A stretch of DNA of 64,000 nucleotides from Chaenocephalus aceratus (taxonomy: Eukaryota > Chordata > Actinopteri > Perciformes > Channichthyidae): positions 26,066,622-26,130,621 of the forward strand of contig CM043785.1 in NCBI GenBank assembly GCA_023974075.1. The letters are read 5' to 3'. The notes below the pieces were generated by a model. That model made no database searches. It was given only the letters and a program-made list of their open reading frames with translations, and had not been told where the DNA came from. Numbering within the stretch: position 1 is the first letter of the stretch; the number at the start of each line of letters is the position of its first letter. A program made the position numbers and the translations under genes. Positions 28,001-64,000 of this stretch are shown in pieces.

Positions 28001-28770
28001 ACAAAGAAATGTAATGTAATGTCTGATTGTGTGAATGTGAAATAAAAGGATTTTGTCTAGTTGTAATTAAAATGTGTGCAGAAATGTCTTCAACTGTTAG
28101 GAAAATATCACTCGACACCGGGTTGAGAATCAATAGTGAGGTACTAATTTATTCTTGCAAGAAGGAGCAGAGTTAAGTCACATACAAAGGATATGGTTCA
28201 CTCCCACACATGAGGTATGCTGCTCAAGGGAGCAGGAAGTAACATCAAGCTTAAATAGTAAATAAATAGTAGACAGGAGGTACCAAACAGTGTCGTAAAT
28301 TGGTTTGGGAGTCATCAGGTGTCGGGAAGGCGACAGTAAGGTTTCCTTCAATTTTAATCTATAGGTGTGGAGTTACAAACTACAATACATTTACAAAAAA
28401 AAGTAACTTTTTGAGAATTTGAAAATAATTTGTGTGTCCAAAAACTGTTTCACATGCACAACATATTTGTTTCCACTGCAACAATAGATATTACATTTAC
28501 ACATTCAGATACATGCACACACAAGGTGATTGAAAACGGAAACTTGTTGAATTAATTGTGAATATCATTTTGCGTTTGAAATAGCTGAAACCGAGAAGAG
28601 TATCTTACCATCGTCTGAGCCTTTTTCAGGCGTTGCTTGGACCAAAGATCCATGATGGACTTGGTCGTCTGTTTTGAAGGGAAAGATCCACCAAGCCTTA
28701 CTTCAGTGATGTATTTCAATCTTCCTGATGCCCACAAGCTGTTTCTTTGTTGAAATATCTCTTGTTTAGT
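25016..28770 (-). CDS. unrecognised tandem-repeat protein gene (FPSLDD repeats), at least three exons
   Basis: I do not recognise this gene. Exon A (28609 up to about 28770) encodes WASGRLKYITEVRLGG and MDLWSKQRLKKAQTM. Exon B (27801-27889) encodes NDHHLYQRGSGSRIRKTHNK. Exon C (25016-27663) is a single large repeat exon. Donors and acceptors are canonical and the phases agree (0, then 2), which argues for a real spliced gene. Exon C has about eleven N-terminal units of about 50 residues, each with a proline-rich linker (PLPPSPPPAD) and IGFPSLDDEVACLM. It then has four units of 63-72 residues with GVKKHQN, MFPSLDD, HMGFT and FRFSVPDVD, ending FPCLD and TAA at 25016-25018. No signal peptide, membrane segment or catalytic motif is visible. 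No ATG was found for exon A, so a further 5' exon is expected. One frameshift lies near 26067-26078. The acidic FPSLDD repeats could be docking motifs; that is inference only. Confidence 0.6.
26067..26078 (-). other. frameshift in the FPSLDD repeat gene
   Basis: Upstream of this point (minus strand) the frame reads GFPSLDDEVACLVPLSD and stops. The other frame resumes directly with TRAFDVTVPAPDDD and further FPSLDD units. By analogy with the unit containing LSVTASDVP, two bases seem to be missing around CTCAGTGACTAG. The repeat pattern continues unchanged on both sides, so the break is recent or a sequence error. Confidence 0.65.
28098..28212. repeat. dispersed repeat, copy 2 of 2
   Basis: Matches 6498-6612 in the same orientation (AGGAAAATATCACTCG, CACCGG, TTATTCTTGCAAGAA, GATATGGTTCA). 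It lies in the intron between exons A and B of the repeat-protein gene. Family unknown. Confidence 0.7.
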
Positions 28771-28912
28771 AAAATATTTGGAGTTTGAAGTTCACAGGTA
28801 CCAACGTACGTAGTGTTTCTCAGTGTGGTGCAGTGAGTAGACTGGCTTCAGAACCTAGCCTCTGTCTTCCTCTGTGTTCCAGAATGTAAAGTGTTTCCAG
28901 ATCACCGGAATC

Positions 28913-29445
28913 AGAATTAGAATCAGAATCAGAACACCTTCATTCTTCCCACAGAGGAGACATTTACATTTGTTAAAGCAAGTAAAAAGCCCAAAAAAAT
29001 TAACCAAAAGCATGCATAACAATATTAAAGATAACAAAAATAAATGACACAATTTAAAAAAAACACATTGAGTACCAGTAACAGTGAAGCGGTACAGCAG
29101 CCAGGTGACATTTTAAAGGTGCAAGTATATATATTGCACATAGTAATATTGCAGGAGTGTTACAGTCTTTGTTGTTATATGTGTGTGGGGGTCTACCAGG
29201 GGCCATGGTGGTTGTACAGCCTGACCACTGCAGGAAGGATGATGGAAGGGGTGCAGGAGCCTGTCACTGAAGGAGCTGCACAGTGCGGACAGGGTGTCAT
29301 GGAGGGGGGGAGACACAACACGTTGTCCAGCAGGGATGAGAGCTTGGCTGCCATTCTCCTGTCTCCCACCACCTCCACAGGACTCCCCAGAACAGAGCTG
29401 GCCTTCTTTACCAGTCTGTTATAGTCTCTTCCTGACAGTTGGTGT
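28913..29445 (-). mobile_element. LINE 3'-end fragment (Rex/L2-like)
   Basis: On the minus strand, the region from about 29430 encodes the C-terminal end of a fish LINE ORF2 (NRLVKKASSVLG, VEVVGDRRMAAKL and SFSDRLLHPFHHPSCS), with frame breaks. It is followed by 3' UTR and a terminal (GATTCT)n repeat at about 28913-28937. Only the 3' end is present, the usual result of 5' truncation. Confidence 0.75.
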
Positions 29446-36313
<6,868 letters not shown>

Positions 36314-36319
36314 TTTATT
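36314..36319 (-). terminator. melk: poly(A) signal of melk
   Basis: AATAAA on the minus strand, 62 bases downstream of the expected melk stop codon. It is the nearest canonical signal. Confidence 0.6.
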
Positions 36320-36381
36320 GTAGGACACAAAAAGGCATCCATTGATTTACACTGGGTGATATTGACAGGAAAGTGCATTAT

Positions 36382-44298
<7,917 letters not shown>

Positions 44299-44590
44299 CC
44301 TCCTGCTCTTTATCCAGTCTATCCTCCTGTCTCAGCCCCACAATGGTGACCTCACTGCTGCGAGAGGAAACCCGTTGAACGTACAGCACCACTGCTAGCA
44401 CTAAACTCTCTAGCAATAAAGTCGCTAAATCACTAAATTAATCAACCTTTAGATAGCTAACATTTTCTAGCAAGCTTGTGTCAAATGACGTAAAAAAGTA
44501 TCCAAACTAATACAAGTAACGTTAACGTAATTAAAGCCTACTTCACTCCAAGCTAACTGAATGATGCTTCTTGAATGTTACCTCACTTAC

Positions 44591-44700
44591 CTGAATCTTT
44601 AATGAAACTGAGGGACGGAGGAGATGAAATCAGTTAGGAATCAGACGCCACATAGAAAAGCCCTCGAACAGAGATGTTTTGTTACAGAAGTTTGAATTTC
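44591..44700 (-). promoter_or_regulatory. melk: melk 5' UTR exon and promoter region
   Basis: The minus-strand donor CAG/GTAAGTGAGG at 44591 ends a non-coding first exon, and an acceptor upstream of the start codon (about 44355) would join it to the ATG exon. Just upstream, TTTGAA at 44691-44696 could be a cell-cycle CHR-type word. An ETS motif CTTCCGG at 44728-44734, preceded by CACTTCCTG, fits a TATA-less housekeeping-type promoter. The exact start site cannot be read from sequence. Confidence 0.5.
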
Positions 44701-44804
44701 GCACGTTGACGTTGACTTCACTTCCTGCTTCCGGTTTGAGCGACGTGCGCCCCTTGTGGCGAACAACAGTACTGCAGCTATGAACTGGGGAATCAGAGGT
44801 TTTT

Positions 44805-44880
44805 TATTATTATAATAATAATACATTACATATATATAGCGCTTTTCCAGGTGCTCAAATCGCTAAAGTTAAGCATCAGT
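44805..44880. repeat. dispersed repeat tail (AGCGCTTTTCCAGGTGCTCA type)
   Basis: AATAATAATACATTACATAT then ATAGCGCTTTTCCAGGTGCTC is a common fish repeat terminus. Related copies occur at about 46848-46910 and 61783-61835. It lies just outside the melk promoter. Confidence 0.55.
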
Positions 44881-45450
44881 AGCTACAGTTATGGTATTGC
44901 AAAACGTAAGTCCCAGGCTCATTCAACAATGCAACATAAATATATATAAGACATAAATAATAAAACATAATGCAAGAAGAATAGACAGGAGAATGTTGCA
45001 AGTGACCAATATGAAGCAATGCAGGAGAAGTAAACTATATACTTGTTAAATAGAATAAGATGAGCTAAACATTTAAATAAAATACTTTAAAGGAATAAAA
45101 TACTGTTTATTGTGATAATAAATAGATATGTGGAATGCAAACAGATGCATGCTATTGAATCAACTTCATGATGCTTTTGAGACTGCTTTTTACACTGTTA
45201 TGTGTTTCCTTTGTTCTCAAACCTCAATGGAAAAAGGGGGGGAAGCACATCTGTTTGTAAGTGTTCTTAAATCATTCAAAGTTGAATGAGCACCTCTAAA
45301 ACTGTTTTTATTTTTTAAAATAGGCCTAACTTTTATGAAGGTAGCCCACATTAGTTTAAGCAGGTGTATTTTATTAAGTGGCAACTGTGCGTATGCATAT
45401 ATAAATACAATAACACATTAATAGAAACACCTAGATAAAGTCAGATCAAA

Positions 45451-45493
45451 ACTGTCTTCCCATCTTGGTTTTGGACCAAGATGGGAAGACAGT
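45451..45493. repeat. perfect 19-base inverted repeat with 5-base loop
   Basis: ACTGTCTTCCCATCTTGGT at 45451-45469 pairs without mismatch to 45475-45493 across the loop TTTGG. Flanks do not extend the pairing. It resembles a short-hairpin shape more than a natural microRNA precursor, whose stem is usually longer. Confidence 0.9.
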
Positions 45494-45670
45494 GGTGAAA
45501 TAAATATTTTAATTGTTTACTTAAAATTAGCGCTACAACCACATTGTATTAACATTTAAGGCTGATGCTTTTATCTAACATATTTATTAAAACATTTTAC
45601 AGCATACATTATGCCGTCTTATGGCACATATTATTATGTATCATATTATAAAAGTATTAACAATAGACAT

Positions 45671-45750
45671 TTTGTGTGTTTGTAAGGTGGGGTTGGCTTG
45701 AGAGGTGGGAGGGGGAAAAGACAGCGTTGGAGGGATGTAAGGAGAAAATG
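45671..45750 (+). repeat. inverted duplication, outer arm, left
   Basis: Reverse-complement match to 49744-49822, with GGGGTTGGCTTGAGAGGTGG as an exact core and GACAGCGTT nearby. Forms the outer arm of a large inverted duplication. Confidence 0.8.
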
Positions 45751-46330
45751 TGTGATCCGAATCTGGGACTGTGACTCCAGAAAATCAGAGAAAAAACATC
45801 CGAGATCTCTGCCCAGAAGAGCGCAGTCCTAGGAACAGCTACGATACTGCACAGAACCCTCAGACTCCCAGGCCTCTGGCAGAGGACCCAAGCTTGGAAA
45901 AACAAAAGACTGCCGGCGAGTGGCGCTCGCTTTTTTGTGGAATATTGGTGATGACGTTCATGCCGGTATACAACTTGTGGGATTTAAAGCATCCTGTTTG
46001 TTGCCATGTCTGAACTGTTCAGCTGGGCATGTGGCTGCAGCAGCTGACCAGAAAGGTGTATTTAAGTTGTCAGAAGGTGTGTGTGCCTTCACCTAAACAT
46101 CTCCTCAAGCCTGTAATTAGTAAAAGGTGAGAGGTGAGGTGAGAGACCACTGCTTGTTTTTAACAGACCCCTGTACTTGCCAGCCACCTGTAATGAGTGT
46201 ATACAACCACTCTCACTGTTAAAGTTTTCTTTTTTAACTACAATTTCTTTCATCGTCAGTTGTCCTACCGAATGTATCGGAAAGGACAACTTCCTTCACC
46301 TTATCATTTTGGGACAAGTTAGATCTTAAC

Positions 46331-46855
46331 TTAAGAAAAACTTCCTAGGTCTCCCAATAGCCCCGACACATATGCATTAGTATTTGAAATGTAAGAAAAA
46401 ACATGTGAAAATATCACATCCTGATACTTATTCAACCCTGACCGACAACTGCAGAGGAATGTTAGTGATTGATCGGTGGTCGTCCTTTGTTTCTCATGGT
46501 GATTAGGGGAGGTCCAGGTGTCAGCGGGATGACAGAACCCATCATTTGGTTTCTGGGGCAGCTGGCCTGACCGGGACAGAGGGACATCAAACAACCCACA
46601 CCTGGAGGAAGAGTGATGGAGTAGGTCGTCTATATACCTCGGTCTTAAGCCATTTAGTGATTTAAAAATTAGCAGTAGTATTTTAAAATCAATTATTTGG
46701 CAGACTGGAAGCCAGTGTAATGATCTCAGAACCGGAGTGATGTGATCCACTTTTCTAGTGTCAGTGATACTCGAGCAGCAGCGTTCTGAATCAGCTGCAG
46801 CTTGCTGATATCTTTTTTAGTGAGCTCTGTGAATACACTATTGCAGTAATAATAA
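46331..46855 (-). mobile_element. L2-type LINE fragment
   Basis: Minus-strand translation gives DHITPVLRSLHWLPVCQIID and FKILLLIFKSLNGLRPRYID, the conserved C-terminal part of L2-clade reverse transcriptase ORFs. Upstream nucleotide words match the segment encoding the SKLQLIQNAAARVL-type motif. 5'-truncated and broken. Confidence 0.85.
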
Positions 46856-47260
46856 TAATAGATTTAATTTGTTAGCGCTTTTACAGGTGCTCAAAGATGC
46901 TTTACAGATATAGTGAAAAGAACAACAAATACATATATAAAGTTAAAGTCAAATAATACAAAACAATCACACATTAAAAGCCAGATTGAAGAGGTGAGTC
47001 TCTGATGGGTTGTGGGAGTGAGTTCCAGAGGGAGGGGGCAGCGACTGAGAAGGCTCTGTCCCCCCAGGTCCGGTGATTGATGTGGGATGGATAGGAGGTT
47101 GGCCTTCTGATGAGCGGAGGCAGCGGGAAGGGGCGTGGTGGTGCAACAGGTCTGTGAGGTAGGGGAGGGCCTGATTGTTGAGGGCTGTGTGAGTAATGAG
47201 GTAGTCGAGTCTACTGAAAATAAAAGCATGGACAAGTTTTTCTAAATCCTGTTGCGACAT
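46856..47260 (-). mobile_element. second LINE 3'-end fragment
   Basis: Starts with a 3' tail (TTAGCGCTTTTACAGGTGCT). On the minus strand it encodes LEKLVHAFIFSRLDY, then a small deletion, YLTDLLHHHAPSRCLRSSEG, and sequence ending LFNLAF. This is the C-terminal end of an L2-like element related to, but distinct from, the preceding fragment. Confidence 0.75.
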
Positions 47261-47740
47261 TAGTTTTTTTAAGCGACATTAGTTTTTTAAGCGACATTAG
47301 TTTTTTAAAGGACAGAATGTAAGGGACAGAAATATTTGATTTAAGTGTTGAGCTAAATTGCTGTGGACTACTTTTTCTTTTCTCTTTTCTTTTTTGCAAA
47401 TCTTTCAGTGAGGGATCTGTCCTTCTCAAATCTGCATGAGCTCACAATTTTACGGCACATTTAAACATGTTTGTTATGTTCTGTAACATAATGTAAGCCA
47501 GTGGGTGTTTCCTCCTCTGGGTCTTTTTATAAGATGCATCTCAGGAGAAACTTTACTTTTATATCATAACAATATATATAAATGGTTGATATGCTTGAGG
47601 GGAAAATTATGTTACAGTCAATGGTTTTACCAGACACAGCACCAGCCTTGGACAGCCTGCGTTTGCGTTTGCCAGTTTCACATATACAAGCTTCATACAG
47701 TATGCAGTAAGTCATATTCATGAGGTCAATCGATACATCT

Positions 47741-47873
47741 CAATGTAATTGCACCAAAGTTGCAAAAGATGACAACTACCTTATCTTTAGAGAACATTGA
47801 AGTATCCTGTACGCATGTAAGTCTATGATTGTTCATGTGACTGCCAATATGTTGGTTAAAGAGTTACTGTGGC

Positions 47874-47880
<7 letters not shown>
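47741..47880 (+). repeat. inverted duplication, inner arm, left
   Basis: Reverse-complement match to 49141-49265, with CTGTACGCATGTAAGTCTAT and GTTAAAGAGTTACTGTG identical. It is followed by (GT)n at about 47877-47957, mirrored by (CA)n at about 49051-49128 next to the other arm. Confidence 0.85.
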
Positions 47881-47962
<82 letters not shown>

Positions 47963-49066
47963 AGTTGTTCTCGTAAGTGATTCAGTTCTCCTTCATCATT
48001 GTCCCACACAAAGGATGACGTTTTACCATCAGATAGATTTTTTTAAATTCACTGGCCAGGAATCAACCCCCACAGAGACACACTCCAAAAGTCTTGAGAG
48101 ATGTTATGGTATAATATTTTCATGGACATTAATGATGTGGGTGCAATATATTCCCTGGCTGAATGTGTCAGTTCTGGGCAGAGGACTGATTTAGCCCAGT
48201 AAACACAAAATGTAGCGCAGCTTGCTTGGCTCTTTAATTTTCCACTGTGTTTTGTCAGGGATTAAGAACAAAGAAGAGTTGGAAATTATCAGAAATGACT
48301 TGAAATGTCAAGCGCAACTTATTGTGGCATTGTGGAGGAATTTAGTAGGATGGAGCACAGATAATGTGTTTCGCCTACCTGTAGCAGCAGTAGCAGAAAC
48401 ATGACATTTCAGATCAAAATATTTGAAGATTGGCAACTGAACGACATGGCAGCTGTTCACAATGTAAGTGTGAAATTGCCAAACTGCGAATTTCACAACT
48501 TTTCCAAGAACCTCATTTTTATTCTGTGCAAGTGCTAAATGTCCATATGTTTGTGTGTGAAAACCACAAAGATATATGAGTCACATATTTGTGGAGAAAG
48601 GGCTACGATGTCCGTGATACAAGATTATTCAATCGGGACCCTGTGAAAGTCTCATGAGGACACTGGCAGCAGTATGGAGAGAGATGGCGCCACTGTATTG
48701 TCTCTCTCTGTCTCTTTCTTTATGCCTCTGTCTTTGTCTGTCTCTCTGTTTGGCCCCGGGCCCTTTGGCCTGAGACACAGGAGGACACAGATGTCCTGCA
48801 ACACACCTTTATACCATAAACTTACAAACAAGTTGTGCATCTAAATCCACTTGCTTTTATTTTTTTATTCTCCCCCTTTCTGGCAGACAGCCTGATCTAA
48901 GACGCTGGTCCCCTGCAGTGAATAACCAGCAGTCACTGAGCTATGACACAAGCATTCTCAAAAGTCTTTCAGGGAATACTGTGAACTCTGTCCAAGACGG
49001 GAGCCAAATTCAGTTTTCCACTGTGACAGCCTAATAGCTGCCATGTCTGATTATACACACACACAC

Positions 49067-49131
<65 letters not shown>

Positions 49132-49140
49132 GAGCATTGA

Positions 49141-49265
49141 GACACAGTAACTCTTTAACAAACATATCGGCAGTGACTGTACAATCATAGACTTACATGC
49201 GTACAGGTTACTACAATATTCTCTAAAGATATATCATATTTTGCAGATGTTGGTGCAATTACATT
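49141..49265 (-). repeat. inverted duplication, inner arm, right
   Basis: Partner of 47741-47880. The spacer between the arms (about 47960-49045) shows no gene. Confidence 0.85.
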
Positions 49266-49272
49266 TGGATTT

Positions 49273-49438
<166 letters not shown>

Positions 49439-49743
49439 TGGTATTTTTATGTTACATCTTTCCTCTCAGCAGTGGAACGAAGAAAAAAGGGCATATATCT
49501 GAACAAGAAAAGGCTTTTACAGTGAAAACAAGAAGAAGGTCTATCCAGAGTGATGTGTTTCTAAAGCCTCATATTCTTGCATGACAATATATGGGAAGAG
49601 ATATTAAAGAGTTTTTGGCTTGAGGATACACTACAGGAGTCTGTCATCAAATCATAAACACTCATCATGAGGTGCAAAATGAGTGTGATTTTAACTTGCA
49701 ACAACTTCTTAAAACGTGCATACAATTTCCAAACACTTTCTCT

Positions 49744-49814
49744 CAACACTTCTCCTTACACCCCTCAAAACGCTGTCCTCTTTCCCTCCCACCTCTCAAG
49801 CCAACCCCAGCTCA

Positions 49815-49822
<8 letters not shown>
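49744..49822 (-). repeat. inverted duplication, outer arm, right
   Basis: Partner of 45671-45750. It lies about 120 bases upstream of the ADAMTS-like start codon, so duplicated sequence may be part of that gene's promoter region. Confidence 0.8.
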
Positions 49823-49895
<73 letters not shown>

Positions 49896-49944
49896 CCATT
49901 AAACATATGTCTGTGTGTGAGTGTCCTCCTCCCTCAGTCTATCC

Positions 49945-64000
<14,056 letters not shown>

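Noticed and set aside
45657..45905. Similar short frames (NAVxFPSHLSSQP) at 45657-45905 and 49667-50077
   Set aside because: The shared peptide results from the inverted DNA duplication, not from a conserved protein. The second overlaps the true ADAMTS-like signal-peptide exon in another frame.

Overview
The window is nuclear DNA of a ray-finned (teleost-type) fish. The evidence is compact vertebrate genes split by GT-AG introns, very dense (CA)n/(GT)n microsatellites, and the repeat set (L2-type and RTE-type non-LTR elements, short hAT-like elements, GATA and TCAA tails). The order pax5 then melk matches the PAX5-MELK neighbourhood of human 9p13, which I know from general knowledge and did not search.

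Layout. (1) About 1-9407, plus strand: the 3' coding exons of a Pax2/5/8 gene, best read as pax5. They encode the C-terminal transactivation/inhibitory region and include a previously unrecognised, in-frame 87-base candidate cassette exon. The paired box lies off the left edge. (2) 9408-15342: probable pax5 3' UTR and downstream DNA. (3) 15343-24400: a repeat-rich block with two copies of one terminal-inverted-repeat element in opposite orientation. One copy carries a broken THAP zinc-finger sequence fused tail-to-tail with a fragment resembling the P2X7 C-terminal domain. Between the copies lie a GC-rich 36-base tandem repeat and a 67-base tandem repeat. (4) 25016-28770, minus strand: an unrecognised gene with at least three exons, encoding a protein made almost wholly of degenerate repeats (FPSLDD motif, proline-rich linkers, GVKKHQN units). 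(5) 28900-36381: a LINE fragment and intergenic DNA. (6) 36382-44700, minus strand: complete melk (kinase domain, UBA-like segment, linker, KA1 domain) in 17 coding exons plus a 5' UTR exon and a TATA-less ETS-type promoter. (7) 44800-49900: repeats, including a large inverted duplication. (8) 49945-63143, plus strand: a secreted ADAMTS-like protein of the ADAMTSL4/THSD4 group (signal peptide, spacer, six TSP1 repeats, PLAC) in 12 exons. A nested LINE cluster sits in intron 4 and a hAT-like element in intron 11.

The three recognised genes are functionally unrelated: a B-cell/midbrain transcription factor, a mitotic kinase and an extracellular-matrix protein. They share a neighbourhood, not a pathway. 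Five single-base indels interrupt otherwise perfect coding exons (four in the ADAMTS-like gene, one in melk). Every splice site is intact and I saw no substitution-type stop in these exons, so base-level sequence error is the first explanation to test. The strongest candidates for something undescribed are the FPSLDD repeat-protein gene, the pax5 cassette exon and the THAP/P2X7-like chimera inside a transposon-like element.
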